Assembly (NCBI RefSeq): GCF_963576545.1
Contig: NC_083641.1
Location: 20,475,523 to 20,539,522 of the forward strand
DNA length: 64,000 nucleotides
Direction of reading: 5' to 3'
Source: Limanda limanda
Lineage: Eukaryota > Chordata > Actinopteri > Pleuronectiformes > Pleuronectidae
The position numbers were made by a program, and so were the translations under genes. How positions within the stretch are numbered: position 1 is the stretch's first letter; every line of letters starts with the position of its first letter. This document shows positions 10,348-21,058 of the stretch, piece after piece. A model generated the notes under the pieces. The model searched no databases and was not told the DNA's origin. It worked only from the letters and a program-made list of their open reading frames with translations.

Positions 10348-11133
10348 TGTTAAAGGTAGGTATGACGATGAGCGGCTGAGCGAGTTGGAAATCACTCTCA
10401 GGAGTACTTGGAGATGCCGTTTGTAAGAGGGTATTTCATTATTACCAAAATGATGCTTACAAGGCAGTCAAATATAAAATAAAACAAAAGAGCAAAAACA
10501 AAAAACAAACACTTGAAAATAAGAAAACAAATAAGCACTATGGCCCAAATAAATGATTACAATATCAATATACTTTCCGTGAAAATACTTCTAGAGAGCT
10601 CGCAGACTCACGCCCTCTCAGTTGCAGCTCCCTTCACATAGTGATGGTCCGGCTTAAATGGTATCTAACCCCGCCCCCACCACTGGAACAAACCAATATA
10701 ACAGTCTCCACAGGGGTGTTACAGGTCCGTAAAAACCCAGAAGCTTTAACAGCTAATAAACTCAATTCCATATCCCTGGAACAATGCACGATAACATATT
10801 TAACACACTGGTTACTGGAAGGCATAGCCAACTATTCACATAACAGCCTAAACAAACTTAGACCAAATGCGGGTGCACTTCCGGTTACACCGGAAGTGCG
10901 TGTCTATTTACATCCATATTTCCGGACTGCTCGCCTTCCCCAAACACTGACGCGACACAGCACCACGGTAACCTGCAACGCATACACTTAACATCAACAC
11001 ATACACTTCACATTAGTCATAATTATACGTTTAAACAGGCAGTGCACTACTGCCGTGACGGGCGCCGTGCGCCCCGCCACACAAGTGTAAACAGGCAGTG
11101 CACTACTGCCGCGCCGGGCGCTCCGTCACACAC
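10348..11133 (-). repeat. 3' LTR of the Gmr1-type element
   Basis: On the minus strand it starts TGTGTGACGG right after the polypurine tract AAGGAGGGGGG and ends CCTTTAACA. The U3 part contains a duplicated GC-rich segment around GGCAGTGCACTACTGCCG (about 11040 and 11094). The exact first base is uncertain by two nucleotides. The last ~530 bp are shared with 15604-16133. Confidence 0.72.
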
Positions 11134-11141
11134 CCCCCTCC

Positions 11142-11879
11142 TTAAGAGAGAGCGTCCATGGCATGGCGCGAAAGGAAGTCCGCAATAACATTGTCTTTGC
11201 CAGCCTTGTACTTCACCGTAAACTTGTAGGGCTGCAACGACAGGTGCCAACGAGTAATCCTTGAATTAAAATCCCTCATGCGATGGAGCCACTGCAGGGC
11301 TCTGTGGTCCGTCTCAAGGAGAAAGTCTTTGCCCATCAGATAGTACTTAAGAGTGTCAATGGCCCACTTAATAGCCAACGCCTCTTTCTCAACAGTGGAG
11401 TAGCGAGTCTCGCGAGGGAACAGTTTACGGCTCACATACTGTACTGGTCTTTTGTCCTCCCCCTCCCCCTGCAACAACACTGCCCCCAGGCCAAGGCCTG
11501 AGGCGTCTGTCTGCACTGTAAAGGGCAAGGAAAAGTCCGGGCTCTGGAGCACAGGATCCCGACACATGCTTTCTTTTAAGTCCTGAAAAGCTGCTTCACA
11601 CTCAGCTGTCAAAACCACCTTGTTGGGACTGGTATTGCGAGTTAGGTCTGTCAACGGTGCAGCCCGGCTGGAGAAGTTAGGGATGAAACGTCGGTACCAG
11701 CCGACTAATCCCAGGAATGACCTCACCCCCTTTTTAGTAGAGGGCGGCTGGGAATCGCGGATGGCGTCCACCTTGCCGATTTGGGGTCGGATAGTGCCGC
11801 TGCCCAGGCTGTAGCCTAGGTAACAGACCTCAGACCTGGCAAGCTGGCACTTGCTGGCGTTCACCACCAGCCCTGCTCA
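11142..11879 (-). pseudogene. Gmr1 pol, RNase H portion and RT thumb
   Basis: The minus-strand frame after the in-frame TGA at 11877-11879 encodes the end of reverse transcriptase (SKCQLARSEVCYLGY, GWYRRFIPNFS) and RNase H with FTVQTDASGLGLGAVLLQ, EKEALAIKWA, LETDHRALQW and NVIADFLSRH. These carry the catalytic acidic residues of Ty3/gypsy RNase H. The frame ends at 11142 directly before the polypurine tract, confirming that nothing follows RNase H in pol. It is a pseudogene because of upstream damage. Confidence 0.85.
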
Positions 11880-12221
11880 ATGGATCCGCCGGAAGACATC
11901 GCGAAGGTGATGAAGATGCTCCGCCCAGGAGGAACTATGTATAATAACGTCATCAATATAGGCCGCGGCGTAGTCCTCAGCGCCCCTCAGCACCTCATCC
12001 ATGAGACGCTGGAAGCTTGCTGCGGCGCCATGAAGGCCAAAGGGCATGACCCGGAACTGGTATAGACCCGATGGAGCACGGAAGGCGGTCAACAGGTCCA
12101 AAGTGCTGAGGAACTTTGCCCTCCCCAAGCGCTCCACCATCTCGTCCACACGGGGCATGGGATAGGGATCAAATGTCGAGATGCTGTTCAGCTTTGAAAA
12201 GTCAATACAGAAGCGCGCCAT
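11877..12221 (-). pseudogene. Gmr1 pol, reverse transcriptase palm portion
   Basis: The minus-strand frame encodes RFCIDFSKLN, DPYPMPRVDEMVERLG, STLDLLTAF, YQFRVMPFGLHGAAASFQRL and the catalytic box AAYIDDVIIHS. These are the ordered reverse transcriptase motifs of the Ty3/gypsy family. It begins in a different frame from the upstream protease-integrase part (break near 12205-12221, next to a run of six A) and ends at a TGA where paralogous elements read on. Both lesions separate the polymerase from its neighbours in this copy. Confidence 0.85.
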
Positions 12222-14391
12222 CCTTTTTTGGAACTAGGACCACCGGACTACACCACTCACTGTGCGAAGGCTCAATCACCCCCATCTCCAGCATGTCCTG
12301 TACCTCTTGCTTCAGCGTAGATATCAGCCGCGCTGGAACCCTGGTAGCGGTCTGCCGGATGGGACCTGGAGACGTGAGCTGGATGTCATGGGTGATAACC
12401 TCGGTCCGCCCTGGCTGGTCTCGGAACAGGCCTATGGGGATGATGCTCAGCAGGTCCTCCTGCTGTTCAGGTGTCAGGTGGGTGACGGAGGGGTAGGGAG
12501 ACTCACCACCAGCTGTAGGAAAATACAGCTCCACTGGTTCTTCCTCCTGTTCCACGGTCCGCGCCCACAGCTGGTTTTGGACGGCCGCCGGACGGTCGTT
12601 CCATTTCTTCAGTAGGTTGACATGGTAGAGGTGCCTTGAGTGACGTCTGTCCGGCATGGCAATTTCATAGGTTACCTCGCTGGCCTTGCGAAGCACTTCA
12701 TATGGCCCTTGCCACTTAGCCAACAGACTGCTTTCAGATGAGGGTAGCAGCAGCAGTACTTTCTCTCCAGGATTGAAAGAGCGGCTGCGTGCAGTCTGGT
12801 CATACCATGTCTTTTGTCTTGTCTGAGCCTTGGCCAGATGGTGATGTGCCATGGAGCTCAGCTGTTCCAACTTCTCCCGCATCTTTATGGCATAGCTCAA
12901 GATGTTTACCGGCTGGTGAGGAGCGTCCCCCTCCCAGCTCTCACGGAGAATGTCAAGCGGGCCTCTCACCTCCCGGCCATACAAAAGCTCGAAGGGGGAG
13001 AACCCGGTGGATGCCTGCGGTACCTCTCTGCAGGAGAAAAGCAGATAGGGGAGCCACTGATCCCAGTCAGCTCCCGAGTCAGACACGAATTTCCTCAACA
13101 TGGACCTCAGGGTTTGATTGAACCTCTCAACCAAGCCGTCAGTCTGCGGATGATAGGGTGTGGTTTTGATTGCCCGGATCCCTAACATGGAGTACACCTG
13201 CTTTAAAGACTTACTGGTGAAGTTGGTGCCCTGGTCTGTCAATACCTCTTTGGGGATCCCCACCCGGGAGAATAATTGAATTAACCAGTTGGCTACTTGC
13301 CTAGCTTTTGTATTTCTGAGGGGGAAAGCTTCCGGGTAACGTGTTGCATAATCACATATAACTAGAATATACCGGTGGCCCGCCCTACTCCTTTCTAGGG
13401 GACCAACTACATCCATGGCTATACGACTGAAAGGCACATCTATAATGGGGAGACTGATGAGAGGAGCTTTCAAGCCTCTATGCGAGCGAGCAGACAATTG
13501 GCACTCCGGACATGACTTGCAGTATTCCGCTATGTCTTTCTGAAAACCAGGCCAGTAAAACCTGTTCACAATTCTTTTCTCAGACTTTTCTTTGCCTAAG
13601 TGTCCTGCCCACGGAATGCTATGCCCCAGCTGTAGTACTCGGCCTCTCAGAGCCTCTGGAACCACTAACTGTTCCTTGTCTGCACTCTCCCTGTACAGTG
13701 TCTCATCATGCATGACAAAACAAACACCTCCCTCCTTGATGTCTTCCCTAGCCTCATCTGGGGTCTTCGCCGAGGCAAAGCTAGAGCTAAGGGTCGGGTC
13801 TTCCTGCTGTAATTTGCCAAAATCTGGCACAAGGACTTCACTGCCCTCCAGTGGTGGCAGGGAAAGACTCTCTGGCACCGCTGTACCTGCCACTTTAGCT
13901 CTACGCTTCTCTGCCTTGGATTTTTTTAGTTTACCCCCATGGCAACTATACGGTAACTCTGATAAATAATCTGGTTCTGTTTTCTTACTGGCCTGTGCCC
14001 TAGTTAAAACATAGCTAGACGCTGTGTTAACATTCTGCAACAACTCCGTTAAGACTGGCACATCCTGGCCTAGAATCACAGGATAGGGACATTTATCCAA
14101 GAGCCCTACGGTAAGTAAATACTTTTGACCGCTGATTACAATGGGGACCTCGCAAGTCTGATGCACAGACTCATCACCATGGATACAGCGGACTCTAACG
14201 CTACCTACTGGCTGATAATTAGACTTCATACAGGATTTAAGAACAAAAGATTGACTACTACCGGAGTCAACCAAAGCCTGTAGTGTCTTGCCTCCTATCA
14301 TGACGGGGACAGTTACATCAGCCGGAGTGAATGCTATGTGTTTACTAGGGCCCGAGAGATAACACAGTCTTGAGTCAGTGGCTTGCATCAT
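12202..14391 (-). CDS. Gmr1 pol: protease, integrase and start of reverse transcriptase
   Basis: A 729-codon minus-strand frame. Residues ~40-50 hold the aspartic protease motif ALVDSGSSQSFVLK. Near residue 260 comes the integrase HHCC zinc-binding region (GHSIPWAGHLGKEK ... CKSCPECQ). The integrase core follows with its D,D,E residues in MDVVGPLE, LTDQGTNFTS and PQTDGLVERFNQT. A GPY/F-like module (KWQGPYEVL) and a linker come next, then the first reverse transcriptase motif VIEPSHSEWCSPVVLVPKKD at the C-terminus. Integrase preceding reverse transcriptase in one frame is the diagnostic feature. The protein is cut short by the frame change at ~12215. The true translational start is probably gag-linked rather than the ATG at 14391. 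Confidence 0.9.
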   Translation of the reverse strand: MMQATDSRLCYLSGPSKHIAFTPADVTVPVMIGGKTLQALVDSGSSQSFVLKSCMKSNYQPVGSVRVRCIHGDESVHQTCEVPIVISGQKYLLTVGLLDKCPYPVILGQDVPVLTELLQNVNTASSYVLTRAQASKKTEPDYLSELPYSCHGGKLKKSKAEKRRAKVAGTAVPESLSLPPLEGSEVLVPDFGKLQQEDPTLSSSFASAKTPDEAREDIKEGGVCFVMHDETLYRESADKEQLVVPEALRGRVLQLGHSIPWAGHLGKEKSEKRIVNRFYWPGFQKDIAEYCKSCPECQLSARSHRGLKAPLISLPIIDVPFSRIAMDVVGPLERSRAGHRYILVICDYATRYPEAFPLRNTKARQVANWLIQLFSRVGIPKEVLTDQGTNFTSKSLKQVYSMLGIRAIKTTPYHPQTDGLVERFNQTLRSMLRKFVSDSGADWDQWLPYLLFSCREVPQASTGFSPFELLYGREVRGPLDILRESWEGDAPHQPVNILSYAIKMREKLEQLSSMAHHHLAKAQTRQKTWYDQTARSRSFNPGEKVLLLLPSSESSLLAKWQGPYEVLRKASEVTYEIAMPDRRHSRHLYHVNLLKKWNDRPAAVQNQLWARTVEQEEEPVELYFPTAGGESPYPSVTHLTPEQQEDLLSIIPIGLFRDQPGRTEVITHDIQLTSPGPIRQTATRVPARLISTLKQEVQDMLEMGVIEPSHSEWCSPVVLVPKKDGALLY

Positions 14392-14404
14392 CGGGCAATG
14401 GGGT

Positions 14405-15550
14405 CTAATGTGGCCTTGCTGACAGGTGACAGATCAGGACCCGAGATGTACTAGCTGGAGGGGGCTTCACACTGGGGCTGGGCCTATAGGGGCTGTTAGA
14501 GGGACTGAACACACGACCACTACCACCCTCAGACTTACCGACCGGTGTCTTCAGCGGCTCATGCTGGGCTGTCTGCTGAGGTCTTCTCCAGGACTTGTGT
14601 GGGCTCAGCTGGTAGCACCGTCTGGACTGTCTGGCGGCTACGAAGGTCTCCACCAGTTCCGCCGCTTCAGCCGAGGAGTGTGGGGTGCGTTCTCTCACCC
14701 ATATCTGTAGCTCCTGGTTAAGCATCCCCAGGAACTGCTCCAGTATGACCTGGTCACAGATCTGCTCCTTGGACTTTGTCTCTGGGTCCAGCCACTTCTC
14801 CAGGAGGTCTTTGAGTCGATCTTGGAGCTCCTTCGCCGTCTCTCCCTCCAGGATAGTCTTGGAGCGGAAACGCTGGCGATAGGTCTCTGCATTGATCTCA
14901 AATTTCCTGAGAACGGCTTGCTTCACTTTGACATAGTCCTGACTGTCCTCAATGTTCATTGCTACGAAAGCAGCTCTGGCTTTCCCTTTTAACAAGGGCA
15001 CTAAACAAAATGCCCACGTATCTAAGGGCCACTGACTGGCTGCCGCAAGCCTTTCAAATGTCTTTAAATAATGTTCAATATCTTCGTCCTCTTCATATGG
15101 GGACATTTTGGGGTTCGACCACCCCGGATGGAAGTGTGGAGACGTGGCTAGGCTGATAGCAGAGGAGTTAAGGGAGCTCTGTAGTCCTGACGCTGGTACT
15201 AGACCTGGACGTGGCTGTGGAGCTGGTACAGGGGGAAGTAGCCCTTGAGTCGAAGAGGGGCGGGAGATGGGCGGGTTGTCTTGCTGCCCTCTCACCAGCC
15301 TCTGTAGTTGGTGAAATTGATGCTCCATGGTTTTCCACCTCTGGTCATGCCGTTGTGCCTCTACGTCCAACTGGTCCTGTTGCCTCCGCTGACAGTCCAC
15401 CACCGTCTTCATAATATGCTCCAGCCGATCAGTCCTGTCTACGGCCATTGGAGGATGCGTCCTGGACAACGCTGCAGATTTCGGCCTTGCTCCCGGGTCT
15501 CCTGTAGTGTCAGCCCCAGGAGGTGCCGGACCTCCACTTCTTGTCTCCAT
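14405..15550 (-). CDS. Gmr1 gag-like protein
   Basis: A 381-codon frame from the ATG at 15550. It has a basic and Gln-rich N-terminus, a Pro-rich linker, and a capsid-like domain (about residues 150-310) with YEEDEDIEHYLKTFERLA, WPLDTWAFCLVPLLKGKARA and the ELQDRLKDLLEKWL region, resembling gypsy Gag/SCAN-like capsids. The frame ends at 14405 inside what appears to be a CCHC zinc knuckle, whose C-terminal half (CQQGHIRPHC) is readable in the pol frame. Gag and pol are therefore separated by a frame change at the knuckle. I cannot tell whether it is programmed or mutational. Confidence 0.82.
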   Translation of the reverse strand: METRSGGPAPPGADTTGDPGARPKSAALSRTHPPMAVDRTDRLEHIMKTVVDCQRRQQDQLDVEAQRHDQRWKTMEHQFHQLQRLVRGQQDNPPISRPSSTQGLLPPVPAPQPRPGLVPASGLQSSLNSSAISLATSPHFHPGWSNPKMSPYEEDEDIEHYLKTFERLAAASQWPLDTWAFCLVPLLKGKARAAFVAMNIEDSQDYVKVKQAVLRKFEINAETYRQRFRSKTILEGETAKELQDRLKDLLEKWLDPETKSKEQICDQVILEQFLGMLNQELQIWVRERTPHSSAEAAELVETFVAARQSRRCYQLSPHKSWRRPQQTAQHEPLKTPVGKSEGGSGRVFSPSNSPYRPSPSVKPPPASTSRVLICHLSARPH

Positions 15551-15603
15551 CTCTTCTCACTGAGAGCCGCTCATGGCCACTGGATCCCACCACTGCCACC
15601 AAA

Positions 15604-16138
15604 TGTTAAAGGTAGGTATGACGATGAGCGGCTGAGCGAGTTGGAAATCACTCTCAGGAGTACTTGGAGATGCCGTTTGTAAGAGGGTATTTTATTATTA
15701 CCAAAATGATGCTTACAAGGCAGTCAAATATAAAATAAAACAAAAGAGCAAAAACAAAAAACAAACACTTGAAAATAAGAAAACAAATAAGCACTATGGC
15801 CCAAATAAATGATTACAATATCAATATACTTTCCGTGAAAATACTTCTAGGGAGCTCGCAGACTCACGTCCTCTCAGTTGCAGCTCCCTTCACATAGTGA
15901 TGGTCCGGCTTAAATGGTATCTAACCCCGCCCCCACCACTGGAACAAACCAATATAACAATCTCCACAGGGGTGTTACAGGTCCGTAAAAACCCAGAAGC
16001 TTTAACAGCTAATAAACTCAATTCCATATCCCTGGAACAATGCACGATAACATATTTAACACACTGGTTACTGGAAGGCATAGCCAACTATTCACATAAC
16101 AGCCTAAACAACCTTAGACCAAATGCGGGTGCACTTCC
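15604..16138 (-). repeat. 5' LTR of the Gmr1-type element, upstream end missing
   Basis: It matches 10348-10882 with only a handful of differences and abuts the primer-site-like sequence at 15603. Similarity to the other LTR stops at 16138, so about 250 bp of U3 are lost. Unrelated repeat sequence follows. Confidence 0.82.
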
Positions 16139-16440
16139 TCAAACTTCCTGTTTTGTTGCCTATATCAAAATACCGCCACTTTTAAACCCAAACACGTCTA
16201 CAGTTCTAATATGGACAACAACATTGAAGAGCGCCTAGTGGAAGAGGTCCAGAGGTACAAGCACCTATACAGCTACGAGTGCGTACAAAGACGCCGGGAG
16301 GAGGTAGATAAACAAACGTGGACTTCTTCTACATACAAAGCCGTCATGACGTAGGCTTCTCTAAACTCCGTTGCGCCACCTACTGTTCTGGAGGTGAATT
16401 GTTTTCAGCACCCACAGCCTTCGGAGAACCATAAATAAAA
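16139..16440 (+). mobile_element. PIF/Harbinger-like transposon fragment with MADF-type exon
   Basis: The plus-strand frame 16211-16354 starts MDNNIEERLVEEVQRYKHLY and continues with a Arg/Glu-rich stretch ending near KQTW. This resembles the first half of a MADF/Myb-SANT DNA-binding domain, as encoded by the accessory gene of PIF/Harbinger transposons. The flanks (16147-16160 and 16300-16420) resemble both ends of the insertion at 43590-44535, which lacks the MADF part. The reading is short and decayed, so the assignment is tentative. Confidence 0.45.
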
Positions 16441-16787
16441 AGAGTCATCCGTGCAACCCCCTGCCTGCAATGGAGTCGGAGTAGCATATTTCGGCCTTAA
16501 GGCCGCATGTCCTTTGTTCTGGAGAAAACTAGAGCTTCCAGAACTCAGTCTCCCAGGGTGCCTCCACGTCACACAGAGGTGTGAAAACCGACCGAAGACA
16601 CAAGTGTCACTATTGCCACGATTGGTCACTCTGGACCCCATGTCCTATGAGGTCACCAAGCCAATATAAGACCAGGTCTTCCCTCTATTCTGTCTCTTTC
16701 CAGTAGTAGTGATGCCTCCTCAGGTTCACCTTCAGGTCTGATTGTCTTCTCTGCTCTCTGCCAGGGCCGTGACCAGCTGTGGCAGGG

Positions 16788-16818
<31 letters not shown>

Positions 16819-17621
16819 GGGTAGTAGTGATGTGTGTAGAAAGGGCAGGGACTTAATCAACGCAAGCACATCCTCCATCCATTTATTCCCTTTAGAATTA
16901 TCCAGGTGATGATACTTTTACTCAGGTATAGCTTTCAAGTACTTTATACACCACTGGTTTTAGTTTGGCTGTTTGCTTCAATTTTTGTGAAGAATTTATT
17001 TGATTGGACCTGCCTCTTGCTTCGCTTGTGAATTTGTGTCCACCTGCACCATACTCTGAACACATGAGCATTGATGTATGTTTTGCCTTAAGGTATTTTG
17101 ATCTGTGAAAAGAGAGGAAATGAAAACAGGAAATTGTAAATGTTTTTAAACTGTTTGAAAAACTTATTTCAGCAAAGCTGTTGTTATCAGGTTATTTAAA
17201 ATGGTTGCCCCTCATCTGTGAATTTGAGAACCGCGCTAATAATTTGGTATATTGCTGTATACCTTCTATAGTGGACATGGCAGATTAACATCTATGTAAT
17301 GTTAATATTTGTCTTGGTTTGTAATGTTTTTTGAACACCATGACAAAGTTTGATGATTGTCCATAAAAAATAAAGCATACAATTCAATCACTAACAGGAT
17401 TCTAAGGTCATTTAACACCTGAACGAAAACATGAACGAAATTGAATTTGACCATTTCCACTGCATTAAATCATTTAACCCCCAAAAAACTGTCAGAAGAT
17501 GATTTAATTTGTTGTTGATACATTTCCATTCAATATTGTGCCAAAATGTAACATTTAATGTGGCTTCTAAATGTGTATCTTAGGTCCTCCCTGCCTTTAC
17601 ATCACTTCCTGCAATGGGTGG
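16441..17621 (+). repeat. LTR-derived fragment plus flanking repeat, duplicated at 31060-32098
   Basis: 16480-16700 resembles the promoter half of the solo LTRs at 17622 and 44718 (GGCCTTAAGGCCGCATGTCC, GTCACCAAGCCAATATAAGA). The following sequence to 17621 is collinear with 31420-32098. A Tol2-like hAT terminus (CTTTATACACCACTG) lies near 16940-16955. No gene was seen. Confidence 0.6.
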
Positions 17622-18527
17622 TGTTGGGCAATGTTTTTGTGCAAACCACAGGCCTCTTTCTCAGCCTACATGTGTGGACAAAACTTGAAACCACATGGCC
17701 GCATGTGCTGGAGCGAACTCAATCTCCCAAGATGCCACAGGTTCCATTGTTCTGAGACATTCAAGGAACTCAGTCTCCCAGGGGGCCACAGGTTCCTTCT
17801 GTTCTGGACATCTTCACACATAGGTGTTAAAAGCCACAAAAGTCAACTCCAATTGGTCAATCTGGTCACATGACCTGGGGGTCACTGGGCCTATTTAAGA
17901 GCAGGCCTCCCCCAATTCTCTCTCTTTCCATCCACCCACCGAGGACAGCAGGCGTCCAGCCATCTCTCCTGCAACTCAGAGGGAGGGGGATCCAGGCTGC
18001 TCCAGCTCAAATCTTCTCTTCCCAACAACCGGAGGTCAGAGGTGCAATTTCCAACTCATCTCTTCAAGGAATCCTCCTCGCAACTCAAGCTTTTTCCAAC
18101 CTCCTTGCAGCGACTCAATGTCCTGCACGTAAGAGCTAAGATTCAATAAGCAACTGAACTGCACAGCGCAACAGAACCGCTAAGACAGAACGGCGGGAGC
18201 AGAACCCTTACGACCAACCGGAGACGTCACACAAAGCCAGGACAAACTGCACAGCAACTTTCTCCCTTTCTAAGGACTGGTAACATACTGGGCTTAATAA
18301 TGATACTAGACTAGAAGCAAGACTCTTTATTTGATTCTTTGTGGTGTTTTTAAAGTTTGATATATGTTGTGTTATTGTAGTTACAAGCTAAATGAAAGTT
18401 AATGTGAGTTACGCTCTCCACAATCGCATACAAACTATTTACAGAACAAGTTTTGCAACAATGAATACAACACATGCTGTTGCAATTATGAAGTGAAATG
18501 TTTTAAAATGTATTTCCACACCAGGTG

Positions 18528-18562
<35 letters not shown>

Positions 18563-19629
18563 ATGTGTGTGTGTGTGTGTGAGTGTGAGTGTGTGTGTGT
18601 ATGAGTGAGTAAGAGAGAGACAGAGAGAGAGAGGGGGGCGGGGAGACTGTGTTCTACGGATCACAAGATTGATAGGAGACGCGGGTCTCTCCTGCTTTGG
18701 ATGAGGATAATTAAAACAAACACGGTATAATCACATTCATGTGAACAAGAGCGATGCAGCGAAAAAATTAAAAAAAATCTCCGACAGGCAGAGACGCAAC
18801 GCGAGTCGCTTTCTACCAGCACCACGTCTGAACGAACCCACGTTTAACAGAACTCTACTGGTTAATAAGTAAGTACAAACTGAAATAAAAACAAACTTCA
18901 AGCTGAAGAAACCCTAAACGTTAACGGAAAAGACCCGCGGACCTGAGTGACTGAGAGACACAGAGCTGTTCTGTGAGTGAGTGAGCAGAGCAGTGTGTGA
19001 AGGGGAGGAGCACTGTGACGCTGTGTGAGGATTTTCATTCAGTCCGAGCACAGATATTGACTCGTATTAGTCGTATAATACTCGTGCTCGGCGAAAGTGC
19101 TTTATCCGTACCGGATACTCGTTTCAGCCGAGTATCCGGCTCATCTCTAGTGTTAACCTTAGTGGGCCAGGCCACCATTTTGAGAACACCCTCATTCACA
19201 CACACACATACACATCTTTGTTAGTTAGTACGTTTTGTTAGTAATTTGTGTTTTTATACTTTATTATGTTCTTAATAAATGTTTTCTTTCACAAATGTTC
19301 TTTCATTAATGTTGCATAAGTGAATTTTGCGAACCTCTACACTATCAAGAACTCTATAAAGCTTAATTAATTTTATAATCTTTAATAGTAAATATTGAGA
19401 TTTCTAATTGAACTAGATCTAAATGAGACTGATCTTAATCAATAAATTGGCTATCGTTTCCCTTCTGTGAAGGGTGGTGCCCCGAGATAACTTTAAATCA
19501 ACTAAAGTTATGATTTAATATTAATATTTTAAATATTAATGTTTTATATTTTATTTTGATAACCAAATTTATTGAACGCCTAAAGGCACACCATCTCATG
19601 GTATCACTCCTAAGCATTATTGCACAACA
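17622..19629 (+). mobile_element. LTR (family A) with internal hAT insertion
   Basis: It starts TGTTGGGCAATG and ends TGCACAACA (TG...CA, inverted TGTTG/CAACA ends), matching the solo LTR 44718-46051 across promoter, R-like and terminal regions. CAAT-like and TATA-like elements occur near 17870-17900. The 640-bp segment 18509-19149 is a foreign hAT fragment. Unlike the solo LTR copies it is followed by a primer-site-like sequence (19634-19652), so it may be a 5' LTR. Confidence 0.65.
18509..19149. mobile_element. hAT fragment, same family as 2708-3697
   Basis: The sequence from the CACACCAGGTGTGTG start through the GT microsatellite (18525-18605) to the terminus CCGGCTCATCTCTA at 19149 matches the right half of the element at 2708-3697. 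Its left terminus was not recognised. It interrupts the LTR between segments that are contiguous in the 44718-46051 copy. Confidence 0.65.
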
Positions 19630-20560
19630 TTTATGGTGCAGCCCGTGTGAGGCAGAGTACAGTTGGCAAAACTTCATGACTATGCAATATTAATGTGTTT
19701 TTCAGTTTTGGCCAACGCCAGAAATAACTGAATTTGGAATTTGCAGTCAAGCTAAAGGTTTGAATTCAATTCCACTAGTCTGCCACCGGAGCAGACATTC
19801 AACTGTATTTACAAACAAGTGCATTGTGGTCAAAATTTAATTTACTCATAAATTAAATGTTTATTAATAATTCATTATTAATAACTACCATTTGTAAAGT
19901 CCCCATAGTGTTACACTAAAAGATTGCTATCGTTTCGAATAATTCTAGTTGAATGTTTTTTGTTGAAATTTAAAGAATTTCTTTTAACATTTGAATAACA
20001 CATATTCAATGTTAACTGGTCAAGCTGTGAAAATTCCTGTAACTTTTAAATGCTTTTGAATTAAGACATAGCGTGCCACCGGCCCTATGTAACAGAGCTT
20101 GTACCTGGCTGCTACTGCCTAGCATATCAGCCCAAGTTGGATAAGAGAACCTGAGAAAGAGCTACAGTGTGCTTCCAGCCCTGTGAATTTGTAGAATCCC
20201 TATCTGTTACTGCCCTGCATATCAGTTATTGTTATTTTAATTTTGTTGAACTGTTTTTACCCACCATAGTTTTGGTTAGGCTAGTGTACGATAAAATCCA
20301 CACTACAAGGTGTCTGCCATCGCAACACAAAAGCCAACCACACTGCTGTTGATTTATAAACTTGAATCTAATCCTTAAATTTCAGATCCAACAATGGAGA
20401 ACCCCTGTGTAGAACAATTTGTTTCTTTCCTAACACAGATGCTCAAGGCATCACACAGCAGTTATTACAATGACAGGCAGCCTACAGTTTGTTTAAACAT
20501 GAATGTTATTGTTAATACATTTTAATATCCCTTTCACAGCAGAAATTTTGACACTAAACT
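19630..20560 (+). other. sequence downstream of LTR A: possible retroelement leader, no gene
   Basis: Four bases after the LTR end comes TGGTGCAGCCCGTGTGAGG (19634-19652), starting with TGG like a tRNA primer-binding site. The following ~900 bp are AT-rich with no open frame resembling gag. I read this as a possible untranslated leader of a truncated LTR element; nothing further can be supported. Confidence 0.35.
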
Positions 20561-21058
20561 AGTAGGGTAGGGTAAACAGTTATTACCAATGATATCGGCC
20601 GATGATTATATTACATTGTATATAAATAGAATTGCATCTTTCCTAAGTTACTGAGGTAGGATATGCAACTATATGTTGCAGCCAGAGAATATAAATGGGA
20701 GAATTAATTAGCAACTGCACTCAGACAATGGACATACAGAATATACATAGATTCAGCAGAAAGAATATACTCTACAAATAGCTGTTAATGTGGTGAACTA
20801 TAAAAATTATGAGCTACATGCAATCCAAACAACAATTTGTGTATGCACGCCTACACTTGGACCATACCTGGACGCGCATGCACGTGTCTACTTTGTGGAT
20901 GCACATGCACGTGTCTACTTTGTAGACACGCATGTTAAGCATGTTAAGTAAAATGCTCAACTGTATCTGTTCTGTTGGCAAACTATATTTTACTAGCAAG
21001 ACTTTTGCACTTATTCCTGGCACAATACATAACATGACTCTGGCTGCCATTACTTAAT
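20561..21058. other. no gene seen; short CGTGTCTACTTTG repeats
   Basis: AT-rich sequence with a small duplicated motif (GCACGTGTCTACTTTG twice at about 20881-20925). It may be the interior of the Tol2-like element to its right, whose left end I could not find. Confidence 0.4.

Larger units (their letters stand above)
10348..16138 (-). mobile_element. Gmr1-type Ty3/gypsy retrotransposon with integrase before reverse transcriptase
   Basis: On the minus strand the order is: 5' LTR (16138-15604, truncated), primer-site-like TTTGGTGGCAGTGG, gag (15550-14405), protease, integrase, reverse transcriptase, RNase H (ending 11142), polypurine tract (about 11146-11135) and 3' LTR (about 11133-10348). 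In ordinary Ty3/gypsy elements integrase comes last. Integrase ahead of reverse transcriptase is the hallmark of the Gmr1 group first described from cod. The LTRs differ by only a few bases over the shared ~530 bp, so insertion was fairly recent. Pol nevertheless has a frame change near 12215 and an in-frame stop at 11877-11879, so this copy is defective. Confidence 0.92.
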
